A stretch of 64,000 nucleotides of DNA from Comamonadaceae bacterium (GCA_013297875.1 JAAFIW010000006.1:171684-235683), one strand, 5' to 3'; counted from the stretch's first letter, positions 30,388 through 40,636 are shown. Notes: a model not told the origin generated them from the sequence alone. Made by a program: numbers and translations.

Positions 30388-31638
30388 ATGCATCAATTTG
30401 ACGTCGCCATCATTGGGGCCGGAGCCGCCGGCTTGTTTTGCGCGGGTGTGGCAGCGCAGCGCGGGCTGAAGGTGGTCTTGGTTGACCACAGCGAGAAAGT
30501 AGCCGAGAAAATCCGCATCTCGGGCGGCGGGCGTTGCAATTTCACCAACCGCGAGATCGACCCCTCGGCCCCGCACAAGCACTTTTTGGGTGCCAACCCG
30601 CAGTTTTGTCGCTCGGCCCTGTCGCGCTACACCGCGCAAGACTTTGTGGCGCTGGTGCAAAAGCATGGTGTGGCGTTTCATGAAAAGCACAAGGGCCAGC
30701 TCTTTGCCGACAACTCAGCGCAAGACATCATTGATTTGCTGCTGCGCGAGTGCGACGCCGGGGCCATGGGCGGCAGCGTGACGCGCTGGCAGCCTTGCAG
30801 CATCAAAAATATAAGGTTTTCTGCCTCCAGCCCAGATGAAACCTGCTCAAGAAGCTATGAATTAGATAGCGACCATGGCGTGATTCACACCCCCAATCTG
30901 GTCATTGCTACCGGTGGCCTGTCGATTCCCAAGATTGGTGCGACAGATTTTGGCTACCGCATCGCCCGCCAGTTTGGCTTGGCGCTGGTGGACACGCGCC
31001 CCGCCTTGGTGCCGCTGACCTTTGATGGCGACAGCTGGGTGCCTTATGCCCAACTGGCCGGGTTGTCTTTGCCCGTGCAGATTGAAGTGGGTGAGAAAAA
31101 AACCCGCATGGCCTTTCACGAAGACTTGCTGTTCACCCACCGCGGCCTCTCGGGCCCGGCGGTGCTGCAAATTTCCAGCTACTGGCAGCCGGGCACACCG
31201 ATTCGCTTGAACCTGGCACCCGAGCTGGATTTGCCCCAAGCCCTGGCCCGCGCCAAAGCCAGCTCGCGCAAGCTGTTGGCCAACGAACTGGCGAGCCTGG
31301 TGCCCAGCCGCCTGGCCGATACCTGGGTGCAGCAAGACAGTGCCTGGCAGCGCCCCGTGGCCGAGGCCAGCGACAAAGCCCTGGCCAAACTGGCCGACAC
31401 CTTGGGCCGCTGGGCCATCACGCCCAACGGCACCGAGGGTTACAAAAAAGCCGAGGTGACCGCTGGCGGTGTGGACACCCGCCAACTGTCGCAGCAAACC
31501 ATGGAAAGCAGGCAGCCCGGCCTGTATTTCATAGGCGAAGTGGTGGACGTGACCGGGTGGTTGGGTGGTTACAACTTTCAGTGGGCCTGGGCCAGCGGGC
31601 ACGCGTGTGCGATGAGCCTGGCCCCACCGGCCCGGTGA
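30388..31638 (+). CDS. BaiN/RdsA-type NAD(P)/FAD-dependent oxidoreductase (HI0933 family)
   Basis: A 416-residue flavoprotein. The FAD motif is DVAIIGAGAAGLFCAGVAAQRG (5-26), then the family hallmark KIRISGGGRCNFTN, VIATGGLSIPKIGATDFGY and the C-terminal TAGGVDTRQL and GLYFIGEVVDVTGWLGGYNFQWAWASG. Members reduce or oxidise diverse substrates; the physiological role in most bacteria is unclear. Residues ~136-160 (FSASSPDETCSRSYELDS) are supplied by an in-frame dispersed repeat in a surface loop ahead of the IATGG strand. Confidence 0.88.
   Translation: MHQFDVAIIGAGAAGLFCAGVAAQRGLKVVLVDHSEKVAEKIRISGGGRCNFTNREIDPSAPHKHFLGANPQFCRSALSRYTAQDFVALVQKHGVAFHEKHKGQLFADNSAQDIIDLLLRECDAGAMGGSVTRWQPCSIKNIRFSASSPDETCSRSYELDSDHGVIHTPNLVIATGGLSIPKIGATDFGYRIARQFGLALVDTRPALVPLTFDGDSWVPYAQLAGLSLPVQIEVGEKKTRMAFHEDLLFTHRGLSGPAVLQISSYWQPGTPIRLNLAPELDLPQALARAKASSRKLLANELASLVPSRLADTWVQQDSAWQRPVAEASDKALAKLADTLGRWAITPNGTEGYKKAEVTAGGVDTRQLSQQTMESRQPGLYFIGEVVDVTGWLGGYNFQWAWASGHACAMSLAPPAR
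30817..30875. repeat. GCTCAAGCAGCTAT-family repeat inside the BaiN-like gene
   Basis: ctccagcccagatgaaacc then tgctcaagaagctatgaatt and agatagc. This is the fullest copy of the element, including the CCAGCCCAGAT flank. Confidence 0.75.
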
Positions 31639-31967
31639 CGCGCTGGGTTTGAATCGAGGAATACTATAAAAATGGTAGCTGCTCAAGCGCTCTGGGTCTG
31701 CACAGAAGCCTGATCTGACCTTTCAATCCGGTCAAAAAGAGCCGAAACAAGGTTTGCGCCGGTGTGTTTATTGCTTGCGGTAGTCGGCAGATCGCGTCCT
31801 GTTGTTGCCTGTATTTCTCGCCATGCAGCCATAAAAAGCCTCAAATTCACACCCATTGAGGTTTACGGTTTGTTGGTGATCGGGTAAGGTTACGTTCGCA
31901 AACAGATGCATGCTCATCTGGGCCCCGTTTTGTTTTTTATCGTTTTTTTAATTTGAAAGGGATTTTT
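31639..31967. other. Intergenic region upstream of a lipoprotein gene
   Basis: Contains one dispersed-repeat copy at 31666-31705 and AT-rich DNA near 31930-31950 ahead of the lipoprotein start. I see no gene and no clear promoter. Confidence 0.5.
31666..31705. repeat. GCTCAAGCAGCTAT-family dispersed repeat (degenerate)
   Basis: ctataaaaatggtagctgc then tcaagcgctctgggtctg. Confidence 0.6.
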
Positions 31968-32564
31968 ATGAAAGCTTTTGTCAGCAAGGCCGCAGCGGCC
32001 CTGATCATGTGTTCTGCGGCGCTATTGGCCGCTTGCGGCGGCGGCGGCGACAGCTCACCCCCCCCGACCGTAACCACCAGCACCGTGGCATCGTCCAACC
32101 TGAGCACGCCCATTACCGCCGCCAATGCGACGGCTTTGAGCAATTTGACGCAGACGTTTGCGACCGGCATTCCTGAGTTGCGTACGACCGGTACCACCAC
32201 CCTGGTGTTCACCAGTACCGGCACCGGCACAGCGACTTCAACAGACTTCCGTCTGTCTTCGGGCGGCGGCACGGCCAGCGGAAAAGTCACTTTCGGTTCC
32301 TGTATTTTCAACATCACCTCTTCAACAATTCCTGGGTTGGTTGCCCCCCTAACCATCACCATTCCGACCTGTAGCGTGAACATTCCTACAAGTGCCGGTG
32401 TAGCAGGCGCAACAACGAACCGTCCGGTCACCTTCACATTGGGCGCATTGACCGGAACCGGTTCGACCGTTCCAGTCGTCATTGCGGCCAACGGTGATGT
32501 GACTATCGGCGGCATAGCCGTTGGACGTGTGACGGTGACCGTCACCACAGGCGCTGGCAGCTAA
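31968..32564 (+). CDS. Putative Ser/Thr-rich lipoprotein
   Basis: A 198-residue exported protein of unknown function. ATG 31968 follows AAAGGG at 31956-31961. A signal peptide ends in the lipobox LLAAC (Cys near residue 23), followed by GGGGDSSPPPT, the usual Gly/Ser/Pro linker of outer-membrane lipoproteins in this group. The rest is rich in Thr, Ser, Gly and Val and looks beta-structured, with two Cys (FGSCIFN and IPTCSVN) that may form a disulfide. A strong terminator follows, so it is probably a single-gene transcript. Confidence 0.75.
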   Translation: MKAFVSKAAAALIMCSAALLAACGGGGDSSPPPTVTTSTVASSNLSTPITAANATALSNLTQTFATGIPELRTTGTTTLVFTSTGTGTATSTDFRLSSGGGTASGKVTFGSCIFNITSSTIPGLVAPLTITIPTCSVNIPTSAGVAGATTNRPVTFTLGALTGTGSTVPVVIAANGDVTIGGIAVGRVTVTVTTGAGS

Positions 32565-32583
32565 TTTCTGACTGACCCCCAGT

Positions 32584-32617
32584 AAAAAAGCCCCGTTGCA
32601 TGCAACGGGGCTTTTTT
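32584..32617 (+). terminator. Rho-independent terminator
   Basis: Perfect 17-bp palindrome (AAAAAAGCCCCGTTGCA and its complement) ending in six T. It serves the lipoprotein gene and, by symmetry, the convergent Anbu-like gene. Confidence 0.93.
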
Positions 32618-32639
32618 CATCCGGGCTTGGCAAAACAAA

Positions 32640-33467
32640 CTAAATCAAGCGCTCCGCCGGCGTGCCAATCTTGCGCAGTGGCTGGTGGCGCTGCGCGCTG
32701 ACCATCAGCGGCACATGGGTTTGCCCACCGTTCCACAGCGGGTCTTCAATGCTGTCAAACACCTCGCGCAGCTTGCCACCCCAGTTGTCGCGCAGCATTT
32801 TCAAATACGGGTTTTGTTCATCGATACAAACCACCTTGTCAGTCTGGAAGCTATTGGCTTCGTACACCACCAAATCCAGCGGCAGGCCCACTGACAGGTT
32901 GGACTTGAGGGTGGAGTCCATCGAAACCAGCGCGCATTTGGCGGCTTCGTTCAGTGGGATATCGGGCGTGAGCACGCGGTCCAGCACGGGCTTGCCGTAT
33001 TTGGATTCGCCGATCTGGAAATACGGCGTCTCGGCGGTGGCCTCAATGAAGTTGCCCGCCGAATACATCTGGAACAGGCGCATGCCTTCACCGGCAATCT
33101 GGCCGCCAAAGATCAATGAAACATTGAAGTCAACGCCCGATTGCTTGAGCGATGCCGCATCGCGCTCATGCACATGGCGCACGGCGGCACCCAGCACGCG
33201 GGTGGCGTCGAACATGCTTTTAGCGTTCCAGATGGTGATGGGCTCGCTGTTGTCGTATTCCTTGAGCTGCTCGACCTGCAGCATCTCGCGCACCGATTGG
33301 CTGATGCTCAGGTTGCCCGCCGACAGCAGCACCATGAAGCGGTCGCCGGGCTTTTCGTAGACGATCATTTTGCGAAACGTGCTGATCTGATCCAGGCCGG
33401 CGTTGGTACGCGAATCGGAGAGGAAGACGAGGCCGGCGTTGAGTTTGATGGCGACGCAGTAGGTCAT
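32640..33467 (-). CDS. Anbu-type proteasome-like Ntn-hydrolase
   Basis: A 275-residue homologue of the proteasome beta subunit (Anbu, 'ancestral beta subunit'). It starts MTYCVAIKLNAGLVFLSDSR: removal of Met exposes Thr as nucleophile, and Asp and Lys of the family lie in SDSRTNAG and TFRKM. Later parts include VLLSAGNLSISQSV and ECALVSMDSTLKSNLSVG-like segments typical of the group. Anbu often sits with a transglutaminase-like protease, an alpha-E domain protein and an ATP-grasp enzyme; none is next to it here (neighbours are mutS and a lipoprotein). It likely forms an open ring; the substrate is unknown. Confidence 0.85.
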   Translation of the reverse strand: MTYCVAIKLNAGLVFLSDSRTNAGLDQISTFRKMIVYEKPGDRFMVLLSAGNLSISQSVREMLQVEQLKEYDNSEPITIWNAKSMFDATRVLGAAVRHVHERDAASLKQSGVDFNVSLIFGGQIAGEGMRLFQMYSAGNFIEATAETPYFQIGESKYGKPVLDRVLTPDIPLNEAAKCALVSMDSTLKSNLSVGLPLDLVVYEANSFQTDKVVCIDEQNPYLKMLRDNWGGKLREVFDSIEDPLWNGGQTHVPLMVSAQRHQPLRKIGTPAERLI

Positions 33468-33490
33468 GGGGTTCCTTTGGGAACAGGAGC

Positions 33491-33630
33491 AAGGACGCAG
33501 AGGGCGCGAAGGTTACGCGAAGGACGCGAAAGGACAGCCAAAATTTTTAAAAAGTGCATTCATAAAATTGTTGGTTTTCTTGTTTTCTTTTTTGCGGCCT
33601 TCGCGAACCTTTCGCGTCCTCTGCGTCCTT
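33491..33630. repeat. Long inverted repeat (AAGGACGCAGAGGGCGCGAAGG type), copy 2
   Basis: Arms of about 40 bases (aaggacgcagagggcgcgaa... with its complement ending at 33630) around an AT-rich loop. It lies upstream of the Anbu-like gene and downstream of mutS. Same family as 27783-27897. Confidence 0.88.
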
Positions 33631-33647
33631 GAATCCGGCTTTCAAAA

Positions 33648-36248
33648 TTACAGGGATTTTTTCAATTGATACAGCACATCCAGCGCCTCACGCGGGCTCA
33701 GTGCATCGGGGTTGATGGAGGCTAGCAAGGATTCTAGGGGGCTGGTTTGACGCTCTGGCTGCTCGGGGGGGGCGGCAAACAAATCGACCTGCGCGCGGGT
33801 GTCGGTTTGGTGCTGTTCCAGGCTGGCCAGCACATGCCGTGCGTGGTTCAACACGCCTGTAGGCACGCCGGCCAGTTTGGCCACTTGCACGCCGTAGCTT
33901 TTGCTCGCGGGGCCAGGCTCTAGCGTATGCAGGAAGACGATATTTTTTTGCGCCTCGGTGGCGCTCACATGCATGTTGACTGCCGCATGGTGCGTGGCGG
34001 GGAAGTCGGTCAGCTCGAAGTAGTGCGTGGCAAACAGGGTGAAGGCCTGGCATTTGTCGTGCAGATGCGCGGCAATGCCGGCGGCCAGGGCCAGGCCGTC
34101 GAAGGTGCTGGTGCCGCGGCCAATTTCGTCCATCAGCACCAGGCTTTGCGCGGTGGCGCTGTGCAGAATTTGTGCGGCCTCGGTCATCTCCAGCATGAAG
34201 GTTGACTGGGCATTGGCCAGGTCGTCAGCCGCGCCAATGCGGGTGTGAATCGCGTCTATCGGCCCCAGGCGGCAGGCCTGCGCAGGCACGTAGCTGCCCA
34301 TGCTGGCCAGCAGCACGATGATGGCCACCTGGCGCATGTAGGTGGACTTGCCGCCCATGTTGGGGCCGGTGATGACCTGCATGCGTTGTTTGGCGCTGAG
34401 GCTGGTGTTGTTGGCAATGAAACCGCCTTTGCTCTGCTCGGCCAGGCGCGCTTCGACCACCGGGTGGCGGCCCTGCGTGATTTCGATGCCGGGCTCGCGC
34501 ATGAACTGTGGGGCACACCAGTTCAAGGTGAGCGACCGCTCGGCCAGCGCGCACAGCGCGTCCAAGGTGGCCACGGCGCGGGCAAGCTGGGTGAGCGCGG
34601 AAATGTGGGGCTGCAACTGGTCGAGCAATTGCTCATACAAAAACTTCTCGCGGGAAAGCGCCCGCTCTTGTGCGCTCAAGGCCTTGTCTTCAAAGGCCTT
34701 CAGCTCGGGCGTGATGAAGCGCTCGGCGTTTTTCAGGGTCTGGCGGCGGCGATAGTCGGCTGGCACTTTGCTGGCTTGGCCCTGGGTGACCTCTATATAA
34801 AAGCCATGCACCTTGTTGTACTGCACACGCAGGTTGGCAATGCCGGTGCGGGTGCGTTCTTTGGCTTCCAGGTCGAGCAGGAAGGCATCGCAATTGGTTT
34901 GAATGGCTCGCAGCTCGTCCAATTCCGCATCCAGGCCGTCTGCGATCACGCCGCCGTCGCGCACCAAGGCGGCGGGGTCGTCAGCCAGCGCGGCTTGCAG
35001 CAAGGCCACTAGGCCGCTGGGGGCATGCAAATTTTGCCCAGTTTGAGCCAAATACGGCTGTAGCCCACGTATTAATTGCTCAAGCAGCTCACATTTTTGT
35101 AGCGTCAAACGCAAACCCACCAGCTCGCGCGGGCGCACCTGGCGCAGCGCCACGCGGGCGGTGATGCGCTCCACATCGCTGCTGCCCTTGAGCTGCGCAC
35201 GCAGCGTGTCGGCATGGCCATCGCGCAACACAGCAATCGCGTCCAGCCGCTGCTGCGCCACCGTGCGCTCACGCTCGGGTGCCAGCAGCCAGCTGCGCAG
35301 CGCCCGGCTGCCCATGCTGGTCTGGCAGCTGTCCAGCAGGCTGAGCAAGGTGGGTGCGTCTTCGCCACGCAGGGTCTGCGTCAGCTCCAGGTTGCGCCGC
35401 GTGGTGGGTGGCAAATCAATCAACTGCCCCGCGCGCTGCACCCGCAAGCCGCGCACATGGGCCAGCGCCTGGCCCTGCGTGTGCTCGGCGTAGGCCAGCA
35501 GCGCCGATGCGGCGGCGTGGGCGTGGGTGAGGGTGTCGGCACCAAAAGCTTGCAGCGAGGCGGTTTGCAATTGCTCGCACAGCTTGTCGCTGCCCAGCCG
35601 CGCGTCAAACTGCCAGGCGGGCCGCAGGGTGAGCGAAGGCGTTTGCGGCAAGGCCAGGCGTAGCGCCTTGATCTGGTTTTCAAACGCGGGGGTTACATCA
35701 GCGCTGTACAGCAGCTCCGATGGCGCAATGCGCGCCACCCAGGCGGCCAGCTCGTCGTGCGCGCATTCGGCCAGTTGAATCTCAGCCTGCGTCACCGCCA
35801 GCCAGGCCAGACCCAACTGGTTGCGCGGGCCTTGCTGGATAGCCAACAGGGTCGATTCCGACTTGTCGTGCAGCAGCTCGGTGTCGGTGAGCGTGCCCGG
35901 CGTGACGACGCGCACCACTTTGCGCTCCACCGGGCCTTTGGAAGTGGCCACATCCCCCACCTGCTCACAAATCGCCACCGACTCGCCCAGCTTGATCAGC
36001 CGCGCCAGATAGGTCTCCACTGAATGAAACGGCACCCCCGCCATCACCACCGGCTGGCCTGCAGACTGGCCGCGTTGGGTGAGCGTGATGTCCAGCAGCC
36101 GCGCGGCTTTTTCTGCGTCGGCGAAAAACAGCTCGTAAAAATCACCCATGCGATACAGCAACAAGGTGCTGGGAAAATCGGCTTTCAGACGCAGGTATTG
36201 CTGCATCATGGGGGTGTGGGGTGGGTGTTCTTCTTTTGTCATATTCAT
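33648..36248 (-). CDS. mutS: DNA mismatch repair protein MutS
   Basis: An 866-residue MutS. The N-terminal mismatch-reading motif is [11 protein letters not shown] (Phe-x-Glu). The ATPase has [16 protein letters not shown] (Walker A), [31 protein letters not shown] (Walker B) and LFATHYFEL. Length matches the family. In the core/lever region an in-frame dispersed repeat gives residues ~383-408 ([19 protein letters not shown]). That lies in the helical lever domain, which tolerates length change. No mutL in the window. Confidence 0.96.
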   Translation of the reverse strand: MNMTKEEHPPHTPMMQQYLRLKADFPSTLLLYRMGDFYELFFADAEKAARLLDITLTQRGQSAGQPVVMAGVPFHSVETYLARLIKLGESVAICEQVGDVATSKGPVERKVVRVVTPGTLTDTELLHDKSESTLLAIQQGPRNQLGLAWLAVTQAEIQLAECAHDELAAWVARIAPSELLYSADVTPAFENQIKALRLALPQTPSLTLRPAWQFDARLGSDKLCEQLQTASLQAFGADTLTHAHAAASALLAYAEHTQGQALAHVRGLRVQRAGQLIDLPPTTRRNLELTQTLRGEDAPTLLSLLDSCQTSMGSRALRSWLLAPERERTVAQQRLDAIAVLRDGHADTLRAQLKGSSDVERITARVALRQVRPRELVGLRLTLQKCELLEQLIRGLQPYLAQTGQNLHAPSGLVALLQAALADDPAALVRDGGVIADGLDAELDELRAIQTNCDAFLLDLEAKERTRTGIANLRVQYNKVHGFYIEVTQGQASKVPADYRRRQTLKNAERFITPELKAFEDKALSAQERALSREKFLYEQLLDQLQPHISALTQLARAVATLDALCALAERSLTLNWCAPQFMREPGIEITQGRHPVVEARLAEQSKGGFIANNTSLSAKQRMQVITGPNMGGKSTYMRQVAIIVLLASMGSYVPAQACRLGPIDAIHTRIGAADDLANAQSTFMLEMTEAAQILHSATAQSLVLMDEIGRGTSTFDGLALAAGIAAHLHDKCQAFTLFATHYFELTDFPATHHAAVNMHVSATEAQKNIVFLHTLEPGPASKSYGVQVAKLAGVPTGVLNHARHVLASLEQHQTDTRAQVDLFAAPPEQPERQTSPLESLLASINPDALSPREALDVLYQLKKSL
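35037..35107. repeat. GCTCAAGCAGCTAT-family repeat inside mutS
   Basis: acggctgtagcccacgtatt then aattgctcaagcagctcac and atttttgtagcg, in frame in the lever-domain region. Confidence 0.65.
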
Positions 36249-36285
36249 CGACGATCAAGGCACACCTTGAGTGATACGCCAAGTC

Positions 36286-36825
36286 CTACTGCTGGATGCC
36301 GCCGAAGCGCTCTCTAAAAATCTCTCTGGTTTCACCAATACATGCTTGCAGTTCAGATTCGTCTATGCGCTGAACATCGACTTTCAGGCGAGCTGCTTCC
36401 ACCACCAACTGATCCGCAAGCAACACATCTGGGATGAAGAGTTTCTTGGGCAACTGCTTCTTGTGTGATTGCCCCTTTTTCAGTAACAGCTTGGCTTCTA
36501 GCTGCGACAGTTGCGCGGAACCCGCCGACAGCGTGGTCGTACCCAACATGAAACAACTGGCTACGTCCATGAGAGCCAGGAGATTGAAATCGCCATCCAA
36601 TTCTGTGGAAATCGGCGCGTCATTCAGCTTGAACGCTATCCAGGCTTCGTTAACGTGAAACTGATCGGGCTGGAGCATGGGGTGTTCTTTCGATACTTGT
36701 GTGTCAGTAATTTGTTTGCGCGAGGCCACTTGCAAGCGCTTCGCTTCTTCGGGAGCGAATCCAAGTTCCAGAAAAATGTTCGCCCCTGGCCGGGTCACGT
36801 GGCGGATGTCAGTGTCGATTTTCAT
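36286..36825 (-). CDS. Hypothetical protein with HigA/XRE-antitoxin-like N-terminal segment
   Basis: A 179-residue protein of unknown function. The first ~35 residues (HVTRPGANIFLELGFAPEEA) look like the opening of small XRE-type antitoxins, but no helix-turn-helix follows. The middle (FHVNEAWIAFKLNDAPI, FNLLALMDVASCFMLG) and the C-terminal helical part (IPDVLLADQLVVEAARLKVDV) match nothing I recognise. This could be a chimera of a truncated antitoxin and another domain, or a family of its own. It sits alone between suhB and mutS on the same strand. Base composition is lower in GC than its neighbours, which suggests acquisition. Confidence 0.5.
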   Translation of the reverse strand: MKIDTDIRHVTRPGANIFLELGFAPEEAKRLQVASRKQITDTQVSKEHPMLQPDQFHVNEAWIAFKLNDAPISTELDGDFNLLALMDVASCFMLGTTTLSAGSAQLSQLEAKLLLKKGQSHKKQLPKKLFIPDVLLADQLVVEAARLKVDVQRIDESELQACIGETREIFRERFGGIQQ

Positions 36826-36876
36826 CGCTTGTCGTCATTTATCGCACCGAACTGAGTGCGACTTCTCCGCCAAGTA

Positions 36877-37809
36877 TCAGAATGGCGGCGTTTCGTCCCC
36901 CTGCGCGGCGGCAGGCTCTGGCGGCTTGTCCTGGGGCGTAGGTGCCGCTGCGCGCTTGCCCGTCAACTTCTGCCGCACCACCGCCTTGTCCCCTGCCGTC
37001 GCGAACTTGCTGTATTTACCCAGCAGCCCCACCAGCTGCGCATAAATCTTGGGTGTGCCGGCCAAACACTCGCCCTGGTGCAAAAAGTCAGACTCGCCCG
37101 ACAGATTGCCCACCAAGCCACCCGCTTCCTGCACCAGCAACGAGCCCGCAGCTACGTCCCATGGACTCAGGCCGGTCTCAAAAAAACCTTCGGTGAAACC
37201 AGCGGCCACGTAAGCCAGATCCAGCGCAGCCGCACCGGGGCGGCGCAGGCCGGCGGTGCGGGGCATCACGTCAGCCATCATGGCCAGGTAGGTTTGCATG
37301 TTGTCGCCGGGGCGAAACGGAAAACCGGTCGAGATCAGGCTGTCTTGCAGGCGGATGCGCTTGCTCACGCGCAGGCGGCGGTCGTTCACGTAGGCACCGC
37401 GGCCTTTGGTGGCGGTGAACAGGTCGTTGCGGGTGGGGTCAAACACCACGGCTTGCTCCACCTTGCCGCGCACCGCCAGCGCAATGCTGACGCAATAGAC
37501 GGGAAAGCCGTGGATGAAGTTGGTGGTGCCGTCCAGCGGGTCGATGATCCAGACGTTTTCTGCATCGGGCTTGCCGTGGGTGCTGCCTGATTCTTCAGCC
37601 AGGATGCCGTGGTCAGGGTAGGCGGTCAGCAGGGTTTCAATGATGGCCGCCTCGCTGGCCTGGTCGACCTCGGTGACGTAATCGTTCACCTGCTTTTGCG
37701 AAATACGCAGCGCCTCCACGTCCAGCGCGGCGCGGTTGATGATGGCGCCAGCGGCGCGGGCGGCCCGGGCGGCCACGTTGAGCATGGGGTGCAGGTTGGG
37801 TGACGACAT
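36877..37809 (-). CDS. suhB: Inositol monophosphatase family protein (SuhB-like)
   Basis: A 310-residue Mg-dependent phosphatase. ATG 37809 gives [25 protein letters not shown], the usual SuhB opening; the longer frame is not needed. Metal-site motifs: [29 protein letters not shown] and the C-terminal [19 protein letters not shown]. SuhB also acts in rRNA transcription antitermination with NusA in E. coli. The last ~45 residues ([20 protein letters not shown]) are a Pro/Ala-rich tail not needed for catalysis. Confidence 0.92.
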   Translation of the reverse strand: MSSPNLHPMLNVAARAARAAGAIINRAALDVEALRISQKQVNDYVTEVDQASEAAIIETLLTAYPDHGILAEESGSTHGKPDAENVWIIDPLDGTTNFIHGFPVYCVSIALAVRGKVEQAVVFDPTRNDLFTATKGRGAYVNDRRLRVSKRIRLQDSLISTGFPFRPGDNMQTYLAMMADVMPRTAGLRRPGAAALDLAYVAAGFTEGFFETGLSPWDVAAGSLLVQEAGGLVGNLSGESDFLHQGECLAGTPKIYAQLVGLLGKYSKFATAGDKAVVRQKLTGKRAAAPTPQDKPPEPAAAQGDETPPF

Positions 37810-38083
37810 GTGTTTTGGAAAGAACGGGGAAAATAAAAAAGCAGCGCGATGTCTGCCCGAACCCGTGAATTTTCCCACGTTGGCTGTTTACTACGAAAAA
37901 TGTAGCGAATTGGGCTTGTTTTGTATGGGCGGGTGGCGGTTTTGGCCAAATTTTTTGAATGCCGCCAAGTGCTGCTTCTGGCAGGTTGGAGGGTTTGCGC
38001 AGGTAACTCGTTAGACTCCACCCGCGTTTTTTAGACATTTGCTTGCATTGGCCCACCGCGCTACCGTTCACCAGTCCGTTTCT

Positions 38084-40627
38084 ATGCTTCACCACCGATT
38101 TTTTTTGACATGCCTGATCTGGCTGGGCCTGATCGGCTTCAGTGGCCTGGCTGCTGCCCAGCCGGTGTCCTGCGGTACCCCTGGGCTGGACGGCTCCTCT
38201 TACGCCAATCCCTCCTACTTCCCCGGCGCGGCCACGGCCAACGCAGGCCAGGCCGTGGTGCAGGTGGGCACCCTGCGTACGGGCACCGGAGCAGGTGCCA
38301 GCGTGCTGGCACCCGGTGACCTGGTGATGGTCATTCAGATGCAAGACGTGTTCATCAACAATGGCAACAGCGTGGCCTATGGTGACGGTGCCACCGGGCG
38401 CGGCTGGACGGCACTGAACAATGCCGGGCGCTATGAATTTCGGCGCGTGGTCAGCGTTGCCGGGGCCAACGTCACGCTGGATCAAAACCTGTCGTTCACC
38501 TACACCCGCGCCAACCCGTCGGCAGGCACCGGTGCCAGCGAAAACGGCAACCGGCGCTTCCAGGTGATTCGTGTGCCGCAATACGCCAGCATCACCCTTC
38601 CGGGCGGCACGCTGTCGCCACCCGAGTGGAATGGCGAGACCGGCGGTGTGTGGCCGATCGACGTGTCGGGCAACCTGAACATGAACGGCACCACGGTAGA
38701 TGCCTCTGGCTTGGGATTTCGCGGCGGTGCCAGCTATCCCAACAATGACACACGGGGCCGCACAGACTATGTCAACACGACGACCGTGGTCACCACTTTG
38801 CCAGCGGGTGTTTGCGGAGTCGCTGGCAACACAGATGACGGCGTTGCCGCGAATGTAGGTTCTTTCAAAGGCGAAGGCATTGGCGGCACGCCCCGTTTTG
38901 TGCGCCGCCAAAGCGGCGGAAGCGGCTATCAGGTCGCTTTCGCTTTTGAAGACTTGCTCAGCTCGGGCTACCCCGCTGGCGGCGACCTGGCCCGCGGTGC
39001 ACCCGGCAATGCGGGAGGTGGAGGCACCCAGCACAACAGCGGTGGCGGTGGTGGTTCCAATGCGGGGCTGGGCGGGCTGGGCGGTAACTCATTTGCTTTC
39101 TACAACCAGGCTGGCACCTGCGTGTCGTTCGCCGGCGGCAACCCCAACCCGTTTCTGGCCTGCAACGGCGACGGTGCACGGGCTGTGGGTGGTCTGGGTG
39201 GTGGCACCCTGACGGCATCAATCGACAACTTGCTGATGGGCGGTGGTGGCGGTGGTGGCGACAACAACAACGCCTGCGATAACAGCACCGTACCGCAAGG
39301 CGCGGGCGGCAATGGCGGTGGCCTCATCTTCATCAAAGCGGGCACGGTGAGCGGTGGCGGCAGCTTGTTGGCCAATGGCCAGAACGGTTTACCCGCTGGG
39401 CGCGACGCGGCGGGCGGCGGTGGGGCCGGGGGCACCATCGTGGTGTTGACGGGCTCGAATACCCCCGGTTTCACTGCCGTGCAGGCCAACGGTGGCCAGG
39501 GCGGTAACACCGGCTGGACTGGCACGGGCGGCACGGTAGGTACCACCCAGTTGCTTGCCGGTGAAACCCAGGGCCCCGGCGGCGGTGGCGGTGGTGGCGC
39601 GGTGGTGCGGTCGAGCAACGTGACCCTGCCCAGCACATTCAACGGTGGTTTGTCGGGTGCAACGTTTCCACAGGCTGACACGACCATCACCAACCGCTAT
39701 GGCTCGGGTGCCGGGGGTGGCACGGCTGCCACGGCGCCGTTTGTGCCGACCACCACGTCATTGGGTGGCAACTGCCTGCCGCAGTTACAAACCACCAAGC
39801 GCACCTCCACACCGGTGGTGACCTTCCCGCAGACCAATACGGCTGTTTACATCATCACCATCAGCAACTCGGGTGGGGGCGGCGGGGCAGCAGCGGGTGT
39901 GACCGTGCAAGACACGTTAGAAGCCCCGTTTGCCTACACACCCACGCTGGCCCCCATCAACGCTATCGCCGTGAGCTACGTGGGCAACGCCTCCGGCCCC
40001 GGCACGCCGGTGATTGGCACCGGCACCCAGACCTTCACCATCGGCACGCCCGGCAGCAACCTGCTTTCCAACTCGTTTTTGCTGCCCAACAACGCCACCA
40101 TCAGCTTCACGGTGACGGTCACCGTCAACGGCGCGGGCACCTCGCCCACGCTGGGCACGGTCTACCAGAACAGCGTCACCGTGAACTACCTGGATCCGCT
40201 TCGCACGACGCCCACCACCCAGGTGTCCCCCGGCGGCACCTACACGCCGGGCGGCAGCGTGCCGGGCAGCAACTACACGTCGACCTCGACCATCAACGAA
40301 GACGTGCGTGTGGTGGGTAACACCAGCATCAGCGTCAGCAAAGACAATGGCACCACCACGCTGGTGGCCGGGCAAACGACCAGCTACACCCTCACCGTGG
40401 CCAACCTGGGCCCCAACAACGCGCCAGGTGTGCTGATCACCGACCCGCCTGTCAGTGGCTTGAGTTGCACCACCGTCACCTGTGCCGTCACGGCGGGCAC
40501 GGCCAGTTGCCCGGCACTCAGCGTTTCCACCTTGCAAACGCCAGGTCTGGTCATCACACCCACCTTCAACGCGAACTCCACCTTGAGTTTTGTGTTGACC
40601 TGCACGGTGACGGCGACGGGGCAGTAG
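38084..40627 (+). CDS. Secreted Gly-rich protein with two DUF11 repeats
   Basis: An 847-residue exported protein. From ATG 38084 a signal peptide ends near LAAAQPVSC. Residues ~30-560 form a module shared with the larger protein at 43169: PGDLVMVIQMQDVFINN, YEFRRVVSVAG, RRFQVIRVPQYASI, PPEWNGETGGV, then ARGAPGNAGGGG and many Gly-rich loops (GGGGGGGDNNN). Two DUF11 (TIGR01451-type) beta repeats follow (LQTTKRT..., SISVSKDNG...), ending in CTVTATGQ. It is a likely cell-surface or matrix protein; no anchor or sortase signal is seen. No secretion genes are adjacent. A dispersed repeat follows the stop. Confidence 0.75.
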   Translation: MLHHRFFLTCLIWLGLIGFSGLAAAQPVSCGTPGLDGSSYANPSYFPGAATANAGQAVVQVGTLRTGTGAGASVLAPGDLVMVIQMQDVFINNGNSVAYGDGATGRGWTALNNAGRYEFRRVVSVAGANVTLDQNLSFTYTRANPSAGTGASENGNRRFQVIRVPQYASITLPGGTLSPPEWNGETGGVWPIDVSGNLNMNGTTVDASGLGFRGGASYPNNDTRGRTDYVNTTTVVTTLPAGVCGVAGNTDDGVAANVGSFKGEGIGGTPRFVRRQSGGSGYQVAFAFEDLLSSGYPAGGDLARGAPGNAGGGGTQHNSGGGGGSNAGLGGLGGNSFAFYNQAGTCVSFAGGNPNPFLACNGDGARAVGGLGGGTLTASIDNLLMGGGGGGGDNNNACDNSTVPQGAGGNGGGLIFIKAGTVSGGGSLLANGQNGLPAGRDAAGGGGAGGTIVVLTGSNTPGFTAVQANGGQGGNTGWTGTGGTVGTTQLLAGETQGPGGGGGGGAVVRSSNVTLPSTFNGGLSGATFPQADTTITNRYGSGAGGGTAATAPFVPTTTSLGGNCLPQLQTTKRTSTPVVTFPQTNTAVYIITISNSGGGGGAAAGVTVQDTLEAPFAYTPTLAPINAIAVSYVGNASGPGTPVIGTGTQTFTIGTPGSNLLSNSFLLPNNATISFTVTVTVNGAGTSPTLGTVYQNSVTVNYLDPLRTTPTTQVSPGGTYTPGGSVPGSNYTSTSTINEDVRVVGNTSISVSKDNGTTTLVAGQTTSYTLTVANLGPNNAPGVLITDPPVSGLSCTTVTCAVTAGTASCPALSVSTLQTPGLVITPTFNANSTLSFVLTCTVTATGQ

Positions 40628-40636
40628 CTTTCATCT

